DNA from: Camellia lanceoleosa
Lineage: Eukaryota; Streptophyta; Magnoliopsida; Ericales; Theaceae
Assembly: GCA_025200525.1 (NCBI GenBank)
Contig: CM045758.1
Span: 5,142,580 to 5,206,579, forward strand
Length of the DNA stretch: 64,000 bases
Reading direction: 5' to 3'
In this document: piece after piece, positions 1 to 10,596 of the stretch
Position numbering within the stretch: position 1 is the stretch's first letter
Layout of the letters: each line of letters starts with the position of its first letter
The notes under the pieces: model-generated
The model's input: only the letters and a program-made list of their open reading frames with translations
Database searches by the model: none
What the model was told of the DNA's origin: nothing
Program-made: the position numbers and the translations under genes

Positions 1-1213
1 CAAAATCACAAGGGCGCAGCTTCAAATCGCAAAGCTTCTTGAAAATCTTGTCCTTGAAGGAATAGGCCATGACTTTGCCAGGTACGTAGAAGACCAAACA
101 CGAATCCCCTTCATCGTCTCCTCCAAGGAAGCAAAGCATGTTGTAGTTATAAGACGTATACATCTCCGGAAAATCCACTACACCCAAGTGAAGATCAATC
201 CGGTGTTTCACAAACCACTTGGAACAGTCAGCCTTCAACTCCAACACTTGAAAATAACGAATGCAGTCATCATGGAATTCAACTAATTGTAGATGGCCTC
301 CAAACTCCCCAAAATGCAGTAGCTCATTTGTGGGTCGACCATGAGGCATCGGATATGGGACGAATCTATGTCCAATACAATCATAATAGATTGATATCTC
401 GGAGAGACAAGTAGGCCAATAAATCTTCCCATCAAGGAAGACACCATTTTCGAATATTATACTCGACAAGTAAGTAAATGATAATCCCGAAAACACCCAA
501 GTTCGAGTGGAGGAGGAATACAAGGCAACACAAAAATCAACCCCGCGCCATTGTCTGGCACGGACAGCAAGTATATTGTAGTCAGGTGAAACAGAGGGAT
601 CAAAAATCAAGGTCATAGAAACAACAAAGTTCCTCTCATCCCCATTAACCGGCCTAGGAATAATCGAATACTTCTTTGTGGTGGGGTTCAGAACATAGTA
701 TTTAGTATCAACATAATCCAAAGAGTAACAAGATGAAGAGCAAAGCAACAAACCATTACAGGACTGACAGATTTTCACACCTTCAGGATCATTGATGAAG
801 CTAAATGACCGAAGCTTCTTCTTCTTTTTATTTTCTAACACATCGAGAGAAACATGATTGAATTTGATAGTGTGTGAAGTGACAGAGTTGTACCTTCGGT
901 AGTAGAACGCAGAAGGAGATTTCGGAGCAATCCAATCACGCATCAGGTAAGGATCCGAGATCAGAGATAGCCATCTGTGCGACACGGCCTTGAAAGAAAA
1001 CAGAGGCTTCGCCGGTAATCGTATGAGCATCTGCTTCAGAAGATCATCGTTGCCGATCACCTTCTGTACAGAGGAGCTGAAAGGGAGGGCGGCGGCTGAA
1101 GGGGAAACGCGGCGGCGGTGGAGGAGGGCGGAGGAAGACATGGCTAGGAGAAGCAGAGGAGGGTTTGGAGATTGGGATTGGGATGACGAAGACGATGAGA
1201 ATGAGGGTTCCAT
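1..1213 (-). CDS. F-box protein with F-box-associated domain (3' end outside window)
   Basis: Plant F-box proteins are the substrate-recognition subunits of SCF (SKP1-CUL1-F-box) ubiquitin ligases. The minus strand reads without a stop from ATG at 1213, or in the same frame from ATG at 1141, to the window edge, about 380-404 codons. Counting from the 1141 start, residues ~28-70 form an F-box (LLKQMLIRLPAKPLFSFKAV, then SHRWLSLISDP). Residues ~110-375 match the F-box-associated interaction domain: a CNGLLLC motif, a VLNPTTKKYSIIPRP stretch and repeated hydrophobic/aromatic beta strands. The upstream start adds a Ser-rich then Leu-rich extension (MEPSFSSSSSSSQSQSP). A TATA-like box overlaps the 1213 ATG, which favours initiation at 1141. 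No frameshift or stop is visible, and TEs begin only upstream of it. The substrate cannot be inferred. F-box/FBA family membership is firm; the exact start is not. Confidence 0.88.
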   Translation of the reverse strand, partial: MEPSFSSSSSSQSQSPNPPLLLLAMSSSALLHRRRVSPSAAALPFSSSVQKVIGNDDLLKQMLIRLPAKPLFSFKAVSHRWLSLISDPYLMRDWIAPKSPSAFYYRRYNSVTSHTIKFNHVSLDVLENKKKKKLRSFSFINDPEGVKICQSCNGLLLCSSSCYSLDYVDTKYYVLNPTTKKYSIIPRPVNGDERNFVVSMTLIFDPSVSPDYNILAVRARQWRGVDFCVALYSSSTRTWVFSGLSFTYLSSIIFENGVFLDGKIYWPTCLSEISIYYDCIGHRFVPYPMPHGRPTNELLHFGEFGGHLQLVEFHDDCIRYFQVLELKADCSKWFVKHRIDLHLGVVDFPEMYTSYNYNMLCFLGGDDEGDSCLVFYVPGKVMAYSFKDKIFKKLCDLKLRPCDF

Positions 1214-1222
1214 ATATAGGGA
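1211..1222 (-). promoter_or_regulatory. TATA-like box of the F-box gene
   Basis: On the minus strand the sequence CCCTATATATGG lies about 70 bases upstream of the ATG at 1141 and overlaps the upstream ATG at 1213. If it is the functional TATA box, transcription would begin near 1180-1190. The upstream ATG would then be excluded from the mRNA, leaving 1141 as the start. This is inferred from spacing only. Confidence 0.45.
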
Positions 1223-1282
1223 AAGTGGGGTTGAATGAATTGAATGCGTAGAGTAGAACAGAGAAGCATACAGACACACACA

Positions 1283-1400
1283 TCAGTTACGATTCTTTCT
1301 TTCTTAGCTTTTCTGGAAAATGGCATTTGCTTTCTATTTCTTCAGTTACGATTCTTTCTTTCTTAGCTTTTCTGGAAAATGGCATTTGCTCTCTATTTCT
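1283..1400. repeat. 59-bp tandem duplication in the F-box upstream region
   Basis: Two head-to-tail copies (1283-1341 and 1342-1400) are nearly identical, with about one mismatch (gctttct versus gctctct). The unit contains TTCTTTCTTTCTTAGC and TCTGGAAAATGGCATTTGC. It lies about 70-190 bp upstream of the F-box gene's 1213 ATG, so it could duplicate promoter elements. Confidence 0.9.
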
Positions 1401-2115
1401 TTCACACGGATCAGAGTAGTGCTTTATTTGTTAAGAGATGTTGCCATTATTTCCCTTCCCTCCTTTCTCTAAAATTTTTTAAAAAATTACCAAAAAAGAG
1501 TCTAGAGTTTAAACTTATAACAAAAAGAAATCCAAATTTTTTAATTTTTAGATTTACTTTCAATCTAATATATTTATCTTATTCTTGTTAAGTAAATATA
1601 TATATATATATATTATTTATTAAGCTCAATTGGAAAAGGATATAATAAACTTTTTTTTGTATACTTACATTGAGTATAATGATTAAACTATATTTTTTTT
1701 TTATCAATTTTACTTAATAAAAATAGGTAAATAATTCAAATTGAAAACAAATCAAAAGATTAGAGTTTAAATTGATAAAATTAAAATTTTATAATTTATT
1801 TTGTTATAAGGTTTAAAGATTGGAATTTTTTTTTTTTTTTTAATAATTTTTTTATAAATTTTAGATGTAACGGTTATTGGCAAATGTTGGATTACTTTGA
1901 GATAAGATTTGTCCATTTAATGCCATTAGAGTTTTTTTTATTTGGCAAGTGATTTCATCATTATCATCATTACCCTTAATAAATTTTGAAAATCACATAT
2001 AAGTTACAAATAGTTGTTTGGGTGTGGGACCCATGTAAGTCTACATGGTGTGGGTCCCACAACAATATAATTATTTGATGTGATTTTTTATTGACCATAG
2101 TTACAAATAAAGATG
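1401..2115. other. AT-rich intergenic DNA
   Basis: No gene is seen. The stretch contains homopolymer T runs, a short (TA)n tract near 1594-1611, and an imperfect inverted pair GTGTGGGACCC ... GGGTCCCAC around 2023-2060. A related GTGGGTCCCA word recurs near 2880. Confidence 0.6.
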
Positions 2116-2123
2116 CTAGAGAT

Positions 2124-2796
2124 TAGGGATGTAAGAAAAATCGAAAAAATCGATCGAATCGGACTAAACTGTCTATATTTAGTCTGTTTTTTAACAAGAA
2201 TCAGTCTGTGCGGTTTTTAAATTTGAATTTTTTTGATTTTCGGTTCGATATCAGTTTAAGCACCTTGTGCACCAATCTAAACCGAAACCGATCGTTTCAA
2301 CATATATTATATTTAATATATATATAATTTAATAATATAATGATATTAATAAGTATAATAAATTATTAACCTTAATTAATTAACATTATCATCTTTATAA
2401 CCTAAGTTTGTAAACTCTTATTATATATAATCTTAACTCCAACTCATTATTCTTGAAACCTTAGTATTTTTAAACTTTTTTTTGTTTTTATTTTTGTTAA
2501 TTTAGGAATTGAAAAGTATGTATTAAATGGATGAATTGGATATATTTGAAATGGTAGACAAATAATTAATTTAATGTTTTTATATAGATTAATGATTATG
2601 TTTAAAAGTAGTTCAAGTTTGAAAAATCCTAAACTGATTAAACCATACCAAACCGAACTGTTTCAATCGGCTCGGTTCGGTGCGGTTTGATGGGAGAAAC
2701 GGTCTGTATTGATATTCAAAATAATAAAACTGACATTATCGATTCAGTGTAATTTTTTGCACAAATACCGACCGTACCGAACCAATTACATTCCTA
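2124..2796. mobile_element. Non-autonomous hAT-like element (673 bp), family member 1
   Basis: The ends are TAGGGATGTAAGAAAAA and TTACATTCCTA, an inverted pair. They are flanked by CTAGAGAT (2116-2123) and CTAGAAAC (2797-2804), an 8-bp target duplication with two mismatches. The interior is full of GAACCG/CGGTTCGG words and AT-rich sequence and has no coding capacity. A sister copy at 61787-62473 in the same orientation is similar over its whole length and has a perfect 8-bp duplication, which fixes the boundaries. The terminal sequence and 8-bp duplication are typical of the hAT superfamily. Confidence 0.8.
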
Positions 2797-3197
2797 CTAG
2801 AAACTCTAAATAAATTGTCATATATTTTACCGAATATTTATATGGATGTAAGATCGAACTCATGTGGTCCATGTAGTGTGGGTCCCATACCTATGTGAAT
2901 ATTTAGTATTCCCTCCATCTATTAATGTCTTTTGGAAAATTGAACTTTTTTTGGTAATACAATCATTACACTTTAAAAATATTAACTTTCCAAAACTGTC
3001 CTTTGGTGATACAATTATTACACTTCAAAAATAATGTTAATGAATTTAAAAGAAGCGCAAATAAGAAATTTATGTTATTTTAGTTTTTCATTTTTTAAAA
3101 TGGATTAATATTTTGAGATAATGAAAAATGACCTTTTTCTTTTATAATACCATCATTACCCTTCAAAAATATTAACTTTTCAAAACTATCATTTGGT

Positions 3198-3584
3198 TAG
3201 GGTTGCAAACGAACCGAGTCGAGCCGAGTTTTTCTGAGCTCGAGTCCGGCTCGTTTACTTATCGAGCTCATTTATTAAGTTTGAGTTTGGTTCGATAAGT
3301 AACTAGGCTCAAGCTCAGATCAGCTCATTAATATTAATGAAACTCGAGCTCAGCTTGATTCGGCTCGATAAGATTTTTTTAATATTATTTATATTATTTG
3401 ATATATAAATAATGTATTATACCATTATTTAATATAGAATTAATATATTTATTATATATTTAAATAAAGATAAACGAACAAAGTTTATGCAAGCTCAAGC
3501 TTGGCTTGTTTACCAAATGAACAGAGTCGAATCGAGCCGAACATTTAACGAGCCAAACTGAACATGTTCATGAACAACTCGGCT
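3198..3584. mobile_element. hAT-like insertion rich in CGAGCCGAG words
   Basis: This block starts with TAGGGTTGCAAACGAACCG and carries many GAGCTCGAG and CGAGCCGAG words. It is bounded by CATTTGGT on the left and TTTTTGGT on the right, an imperfect 8-bp duplication, and it interrupts a repeat unit of the surrounding Stowaway-like element. The right end lacks the expected complementary TTTGCAACCCTA, so the 3' terminus is probably lost. No coding capacity. Confidence 0.5.
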
Positions 3585-3626
3585 TTTTTTGGTAGTACAA
3601 TCATTACACTTCAAAAATATTAATAC

Positions 3627-4076
3627 AGCTTGCTTGATTTCATTTTTCTAAAAACACTTTTCAAAAAATTCTACTTTCTTATTTTCCGTATTTTTTTGTT
3701 TTTACTAATTTTTTTTTAATATTTTAAGCAATTTTTTTACTTTTTAGACACACCTAACATAAATAGACCTAAAAAGTAAAAAAATTGTTAAAAAAATCTT
3801 TTAAAAATTCACTAAATACCAAAAATACAAAAAAAAAAAAAAAGAATTCAGTACATTTTTTGTATTTCTATGTATTTATTAATTTTTTAAAATATTTTTT
3901 CACAAATTTTTTTACTTTTTAGATACATCTAAGTAAGGTGTATCTAAAAAAGTTTAAAAAAAATGTTTAAAATTTTAAAAATATTCACTAAAAAAAAAAA
4001 AAAAAAACACGAAAATCAAAAAACTCAATTTTCAAAAAACTTAATCCAGAAAACTCAAACCAAATACCCTGATTAA
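3627..4076. repeat. A/T-rich foldback insertion
   Basis: This sequence separates two halves of the Stowaway-like repeat unit. It contains a strong hairpin at 3729-3788, where CAATTTTTTTACTTTTTAG is followed by its complement CTAAAAAGTAAAAAAATTG. A second related pair lies around 3905-3990 (TTTTTTTACTTTTTAGATAC...). The sequence is non-coding, of unknown family, and its ends are not resolved. Confidence 0.4.
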
Positions 4077-4601
4077 CTTTCCAAAACTATCCTTTGGTAG
4101 TACAATTATTACACTTCAAAAATAATATTAATGAATTTAAAAGAAACGCAAAATAGGAAATTTATGTTATTTTAGTCCTTAATTTTTGAAAATGGATTAA
4201 TATTTTAGGATAATGAAATATGGAATAAGAGACTAATATTTTGGGACAGGGGGAGTAGAATATTTTTTTGGATCTTTAAGCATTACTCAATTATGAATAT
4301 ACTTTATGAAATTTACTTAAAATATAAATTGGACATTATAATTTTAAAAATTACAAATACTGTCTTGTCATAATTTGTCATTCAATAAAGTTGACAAAAG
4401 AAATAAAATTTTTAACTATCCTTCTATACAACAATGAAATTACCAGAACTGTTAATCGAAATATATTATTAGTTTCATTAAAAATTATTAATTGATTCAA
4501 TGGTGAACTAATAAAAGGGTTATTCATTACACGATTATAATTTTTTTCTTCATATCGCTTCTGTGTCAAAAATATATACTTGAATCATTTGTCATAAGAG
4601 T

Positions 4602-4706
4602 AATGTTAGAGGTCCCAAATAATCTACCAAATGTTTTACCAAATCTCTCACATCATGTGAGAGATTTGGTAAAACATTTGGTAGATTATTTGGGGTCTCT
4701 AGCATT
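4602..4706. repeat. 105-bp near-perfect palindrome (hairpin MITE)
   Basis: Two 52-base arms are complementary around the single base at 4654, with only two mismatches visible near the tips (AATGTTAGAGG versus AATGCTAGAGA on the complement). The paralogous segment near 53185 lacks it, so it is an insertion. A transcript would fold into an uninterrupted hairpin of about 50 bp. Confidence 0.85.
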
Positions 4707-5113
4707 TTCCTTGTCAGAAAATAGGCCGACAAGATGGGCCATTAAACTGGGCCACAAAATAAAAAAGGGCCACAAAATGAAGAAGGGCCACTAGATGTAA
4801 ATAAGAGGATTTGAAATGCCCATTCAACAATTCTTTAGAGATAAGCATTGATTGCTCTTCCATCAAAAAAAGAAGAAAAAACATTAATTGCTTCTTCATT
4901 CTTAACCAAAAAACTTAATTGCTATAATCTATAACTGCTGCAAAGAGACAAACCTATTAACTCATTAAAATCCTTTTCATACAAAACAAAATATTCAGTA
5001 AAAATATTTTCTTCTTTTTTGTTTCTTATTCTAAACAGCAATAGTTCCAATTTTTCGTTCTCTTTATCTCTCATTTTTCTTCTCAATTGCATACTTTTTC
5101 TTTCTCTGTATAA

Positions 5114-5505
5114 TAGGAATGTAAATTTGGCTAGGCTAGGGCTCAGGCCGGCCTATGTCAGGCCACCTGAGCTTCCGCCCAAATTCAGGTCAGCCGACGG
5201 GTTTGAAAATTAGGACAATGCCCAGGGGGTATTTGAGCCTTGGGCAGGCAGGCCGAGCCTAACCATTTTATTATTATTATTATTTTCACCAGAATTTTAT
5301 TTTTTTCCATCAAAAATGACACTAGGCCCTAAGTCGAGCCTTGAGCGGGCCAATAGCCCGGGTCACAGGCTAGGTCGGGCTCCAAAACACACGACCCAAG
5401 CCCAAGGTCTCGGGCTGAGCTTGAACCCTCGCCTAGCCGAGCCCACCTGGGCCGTGAGTAGGATTCGGGTGGACCGCGAGCTCATAGGCCAGATTTACAC
5501 CCCTA
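5114..5505. mobile_element. hAT-like MITE (392 bp)
   Basis: The ends TAGGAATGTAAATTTGGC and GCCAGATTTACACCCCTA are inverted complements. The flanks CTGTATAA (5106-5113) and CTGTATGT (5506-5513) are an 8-bp target duplication with two differences. The interior is GC-rich (GGGCC, GAGCC words) against an AT-rich background. The paralogous segment at ~54270 reads CTGTATTATATC without the insert, an unoccupied site. Confidence 0.8.
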
Positions 5506-5807
5506 CTGTATGTTACGTCATTTTTGTTTTTGTTTTTGTGTAATTTTTGTATAAATAAATAAAAAATAAAGTGAAATAAATTTTATTTTATAAGAATTTT
5601 ACAATGGTTAAATCCAACCTGTATCATAGGCGAAGTTTGTTATTATTATTATTTTTATAAATTTTTTATAATGAATTTTTTTTTTTCAATGCATTAAATT
5701 ATTTTTCAATGCGAATGTTGAAGTTGTTCGGTATTGGGTGATTCGCTTATTTGAGAGGCTAGTAAAGGATAACTATTTATTGTACTTCCATAATTTGGTA
5801 TATTTAA

Positions 5808-6915
5808 AAGTGCTGTTATTAGCACCTGTTTAAATTCTTTGGATCCCCTATTTCTTTGAGCCCCCACCCTAAGCCCTAAATTTCAATAAGATTCTTTGAA
5901 CACCCCACTTAATACCAAATTTATCCCTATTTATAATACTATCACACCCAAGGCACACCTACCTAATTTTGTACTCCCTCTCTCATTCTCCTTTTGTTGA
6001 CCGTCCATCTCCTGCTGAAAAGAACGCTAACAGTCATTGCATCAGTAAACACCATTGTCTCAGTAAAGAGCATTACATCGATGGTCCATCAATTCGTCAA
6101 AAATTCCTCTCAAGTAAATACCGACTCCCGATCTTATTAACAGCATTGCCTCTCTTCTTTCTACCACATTTTTGTTTTTTAGTTTATTTTAGCATAAAAG
6201 AGGGTTTTAAAGGAAAAACCTTCACGAAAAACACAATCTGGTGTTGAAGATACAAAAATAGAACCGCTCATCATACTAGTGCTGAAAATAAAGGTCATGT
6301 TCGGTTCAATAGTACCGACTATCTGATAACTGTTCGGAACCCATATATTGAACTAAATGTTTGTATCCAATACTATGTTACTGAACATAATCTTAACAGT
6401 CGGCAAACCAGTACCGAACAACTTGAACAAAATAATAACGATTGAAAACAACCGAGAATGTTATTGCAAGACAAATAAACTTACCAATAGAACGCCAGCC
6501 TCATCAGAATTGTTCTCATCGTCCTCCATTGCTCTACAAGGTGAAATAACTGATGAAGAGTAGTGCGTTTGAAAAGAGTTTTCTGATTCAAGGTTTCTGG
6601 TTCAGAAGAGTTTATAATGGTGATGAAGAGGATACATTCAAGATTTAAGATGGTTATGAATAGTAACATATTTAGGGTTAAAAGGTGGAATACGTATAGG
6701 TGGAGGTAAAGGTGGAGGTGGAGGTGGAGGTGGAGGTGGAGGTGGAGGTTGAGGTGGGTGTACAATATTATATAGTGTTAATTCTTATTTGATAGGTGTG
6801 TGTTTCATTAAATAATGTCTTTTAATATAATTTTACTTTAGGGTATAATTGTAATAAAAGAAAAATTAGAATTAGGGAGTCCAAAGAATTTAGGCAGATA
6901 CTAATAGCAGCACTC
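5808..6915. mobile_element. MULE-like element with ~45-bp inverted termini
   Basis: The left end AGTGCTGTTATTAGCACCTG (5809 on) and the complement of the right end (AGTGCTGCTATTAGTATCTG) match over about 45 bp, including AAATTCTTTGGA. ATATTTAA flanks both sides (5800-5807 and 6916-6923), an 8-9 bp duplication. The interior shows no recognisable protein, only GTTCGGTTC / TACCGAACA style words and a (GGTGGA)n tract. Superfamily assignment rests on the long termini and duplication size and is tentative. Confidence 0.6.
6699..6757. repeat. (GGTGGA)n microsatellite
   Basis: About nine imperfect hexamers of GGTGGA lie inside the MULE-like element. The apparent histidine-leucine open frame on the minus strand here is a by-product of this repeat. 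Confidence 0.85.
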
Positions 6916-6999
6916 ATATTTAATCATATTGTGTGTGTATTTGTCTTTCTTTTTTTTTTTTTTTTTTGAGTATAAAAAAAGGCAAATATATTAAAAGTG

Positions 7000-7895
7000 G
7001 GTAAATTACACTTTGCACCCCTACGCTTTGACCAAATCTCACTTTGGCTCCTACACATGAAATCATGACAGTCAACCCCCTATACTTTCGGTCAAATCCC
7101 ACTTTGATCCCTATACATGAAATCATGATAGTCAACCCCCAGCACTTTTACTCAAATCTCACTTTGGTCCTTACACAATTGTCAATGTCCCTCTTTAGTT
7201 ATTTCATTTTTAAATTTTTAACAAAATCCACTCATGTGACAAAAATGTGACTACGAAATGAGGGTAAGTGAAGAAATCATCCATGTTTCCCACCAATACA
7301 CTTTGTCCTATGTGATAAGTACATGAGAGTTATATAATACAATGTATATATGTTTGTATGATAAAAATTGAAACGAAAATGCAAGAAAGTAGAGCTTTTG
7401 AAATTTTAAAAAAAAATGGAACAAAGAAATCAAAGAGAAAGAAAGATGAATAGACAGAGACTGTATTACCATGAAATAGAGTTTCGCAATTCCAATTTAT
7501 GCAAAACCTAGTTCATTTTCTTAATTATTCACAAAATGCATTTTGTTTTATCCTAATACAGTTATACTTTGATGTAAATTTTGGGATAAAGTGTGTATTG
7601 GTAGAAATGTAGATGATTTTCCTTTCTTTTCCTCATGTCATAATCACATTCTTATCACATGACTACATTCTGTTAAAGATTTAAACAATTGAGTAACAGA
7701 AAAAGGGACATTGACACTTGCGTAGGGACCAAAGTGAGATTTTATCAAAAGTATAGGGAGTTGACTATCACAATTTCATGTGAAAGGACCAAAATGGGAT
7801 TTCACCAAAGTGCAAGGGGTTGACTGTCATGATTTCATGTGTAAGGACCAAAGTGATATTTAGTGCAAAGTGAAAGGGTGCAAGTGTAATTTACC
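7000..7895. mobile_element. 896-bp foldback element with ~300-bp inverted arms
   Basis: The left arm begins GGTAAATTACACTTTGCACC and the right arm ends with its complement. The arms match over roughly 300 bp (about 7000-7310 against 7580-7895). Each arm contains three or four tandem units with the words TCACTTTGGTCC, ACACATGAAATCATGA and AGTCAACCCC. The central ~270 bp is unpaired. No clear target duplication was found. The short open frames in the arms are repeat-derived. Confidence 0.75.
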
Positions 7896-8493
7896 TGCCA
7901 AACTATCATAAAAAAATTAGCTACTCCGTGTAAGATCAGTTTTGGCCCTGGTATGAACAAATTTTACAACTTTTCAAGCTATTTAGCAATACTAATGTAG
8001 TCTAAAGTCATTACATAACCTTATAATATCACAATATAAAAACGATTCTAAATGGCATTAGGATTTTGCCTCTATTGATGCAAAATTAATAAATATGATT
8101 AAAGAAGATAAAAGCATAATATAAGTAGGATTGCTTTAAAACGTGTTACAGTATCATTTTTCTTAAGAAGATTTTTCCCTTACCAATACTGTCGAATATA
8201 GTGTGTACCGAATTACCTGCAAATTTGCCTTTAGGATAGAATGAAACATAGCCTAACGACTGTTGTCCAACTGTATTATACACGAACGAAATCACATCTC
8301 GAATACCATTGAATTTTCAAATTTATCAAGTCAAAATGGAAAATAAAGAACGTGAATTGTAGAGAGAAAATCATGGAAATTCTTAATCCAATTGCCAACC
8401 CGTGCCACCTTCATAGAGGCATGGGTTTGTGTCTTGTGGATCCAAAAATTACATCATTTAGATCTTAGAGTCATATCTTTTGGTTTAAATTCA
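7896..8493. other. Intergenic DNA, no gene seen
   Basis: Moderately AT-rich sequence without long open frames, inverted repeats or recognisable elements. Confidence 0.5.
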
Positions 8494-8501
8494 ATGGTTA
8501 C

Positions 8502-9066
8502 TGGATGAAAAAACCTCAGATCAGACCGGACCAAGTTTGAGCCAGGCTTTTACTATATAGTAAGAAAATATGTGTCATCTCAAGCTCGACCTAACCCAAT
8601 ATTAGGTCTAACCTAGTCATCCCAAGTCCAGCTCTAAAAAAAAATTAAATCCCAAGCCCACTTACTTAATGCTATAAATATGAGCTATTTTTTATTTTTT
8701 ATTTTCATATTAAATTTTTTTCTTTTTTTTATTATTTGAATTTGAACATTAACATGATTTTATTTTAAAATAAATTTATTTTTTAACAAATGTTCTGATT
8801 TAAGCCATAGAAAGAAGTATATATATTGTTTTTTATATTTTTCTACTTTATTTTATAACTAAAATAATATAAATTTATAATTAATATTTTATAAATAGGC
8901 GGGTTGAACTGAGCTGGGCTAAAACTCTATATCTTAAGCTCGGCCCAAATATTAGATGGGCACAAAAAATCTCAACCCAATTTGGCATTATGGGCAAAAT
9001 AATTTTTTCAAACCCTTAACATATTGAGTTAGGTTAGACAAGCTAGTGGCTTGATGGCTACCCCTA
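8502..9066. mobile_element. hAT-like non-autonomous element (565 bp)
   Basis: Perfect 8-bp direct repeats ATGGTTAC flank it (8494-8501 and 9067-9074). The right end, GGCTACCCCTA, has the plant hAT form; the left end TGGATGAAAAAACC is degenerate. The interior contains GAGCTGGGC and GCTCGGCCC words at both ends around an AT-rich core. No coding capacity. Confidence 0.65.
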
Positions 9067-9074
9067 ATGGTTAC

Positions 9075-10590
9075 ACATAATGGTTTAAACTCAAAAGTTA
9101 CACCTTTCTATTAATTCATATAACCAAAACATATATTGAATAGACACACATATATTATGAAAATATACCAACAATCCCCCCATCATTTTCTAAATTTATG
9201 AAAATAAGGATTTGGTTGAATTAGGAAAATTCATGCATAAATAAAGGCATTTTACGATTTTCACCATTCACTTAGTGAAAACACATCAAAGTTAATCAAG
9301 ATAACATAGTGGACTTGTTTTTAAACTAGCGATCATATACGATTAATCGAACACGTCTCATACATAAATTTCTTCTGCTTAGTAATTCAAAAAATTTACA
9401 TGTAAATTGGACTTGTGTCTATATCTTGTTCCGCAAGCACTCTAGAGTTGAGCATTTAGACTCATAGAAAGTAACCTTTTACATTTTTATAGGTAAGTTT
9501 ACTGAGAGTATCCCTATAACTATAGTATCCTAACTAACACCATTGTAAATTTAAGAGCTAAGTAGCTCAACGTCCTCAGGCTGCATTATATGTTCCGAGT
9601 ACTTTTACTTTGGGATGGTTATAAAATATAATTTAAGTACTTGCAAATTACAATATATGGTGTTCTTATGCTCATTAAATTCAGGATTGGATGGTTTAAG
9701 CGTTAAGTCTAGTTTTTACCAAGAATGATTTTGTTATACATGCTTAAAACCCATCCTTATTAATGTTTTCACATCAAATCCCTTGCAAGTATTTCTTAGG
9801 TAATTTCACAATCACGTGGATAATATTTTTACATAGTTATGTCCATAGTTTATGATGCCATCAACATGTTTGGACTAACAGTCACTATCATAACTACAAA
9901 CTCATAACAATGAGTATAAATTTTGAAAAATTCAGGGACAAAAAGAACATGTCACTCCATCTCTTTTGTTACAAGAAAATTACAAATTGCAAAAATCATC
10001 TCTTCAAATGCTAGGAGATAAACGCCCATCAAAAGGAATCATTATTGATTCTTACATCATAGTTTTAATGCCAAATGTTCAACAAGCACCTCTTATCCTT
10101 TAAAATAATTAAACATCCACTATAACATATAACATAAAGAAAATTGGTGAAAAATCCAATGGAATAATCTTCTGAGACATTGGGTCCAATGAATATTTTT
10201 GGTTCGTACCCTTTATAAAATAGTTTAGTAAGAAGTCATTTTTATTGTTTTGGAAGACATTTTTTTCCCAATTTTACCCTTTATTTATCTGCTGACTTTT
10301 TTTCGACTATTTATTCAAATTTATATCTATCTGTTCAAAAAAATTTGACTATTTGTTCAATTTTTTCCTTTATCTATGCAAATTTTATTCTATGTGTTGA
10401 ATTTTTTGTTATCTGTTAAAATTTTTGTTCTATCTCTTTCAAATTTGTCTGTATGAAATTCTATCTATTGAAATTCTTAACTTAATTTTTCTTATCTATT
10501 AAATTTCAACAAAGCTTTGTTTTTTAACGGAAATGAACCTTTTGGAGGGAGAAGAAAATGATTTGCTCAAGTTCTCATGTTTAAATAAAA
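9075..10590. other. Intergenic DNA, no gene seen
   Basis: About 1.5 kb with no persuasive open frame. The part around 10260-10500 is a low-complexity run of CTATCTGTTCAAATTTTT-like words. Older TE remnants are likely but I cannot assign them. Confidence 0.5.
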
Positions 10591-10596
10591 AGAATA

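Larger units (their letters stand above)
2909..4255. mobile_element. Stowaway-like (Tc1/mariner) MITE enlarged by internal repeats and insertions
   Basis: The left end TTCCCTCCATCTATTAATGTC and right end GGGACAGGGGGAG form the CTCCCTCCGTCCC-type inverted terminus of plant Stowaway elements, flanked by TA. Inside, a unit with the word ACTTTCCAAAACTRTCC followed by (TTTGGTRRTACAATYATTACACTTCAAAAATA, consensus) occurs at ~2980, ~3170/3590 and ~4075, so the element is internally duplicated. A CGAGCC-rich element interrupts it at ~3198-3584 and an A/T foldback at ~3627-4076. At the paralogous site near 53000 the TA is unoccupied, which supports insertion. Confidence 0.6.
4260..5807. repeat. Left copy of a dispersed ~1.5-kb duplicated segment
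   Basis: This segment is similar, in the same orientation, to 53015-54495 plus 61635-61778. Shared landmarks include GTGTCAAAAATATATACTT (4562 and 53161), the GGGCCA..ACTGGGCCACAAA block, CAATAGTTCCAATTT (5039 and 54204), and GGTGATTCGCTTATTTG (5738 and 61706). The left copy carries two insertions absent from the right one: the palindrome at 4602-4706 and the hAT at 5114-5505. No gene is evident; short open frames here do not resemble proteins. Confidence 0.75.

Noticed and set aside
990..1238. Plus-strand open frame of 82 codons over the F-box start
   Set aside because: Antisense shadow of the GC-rich F-box N-terminus; the minus frame has clear family motifs.
6481..6765. Minus-strand His/Leu-rich open frame
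   Set aside because: Made by the (GGTGGA)n repeat; no protein character beyond it.
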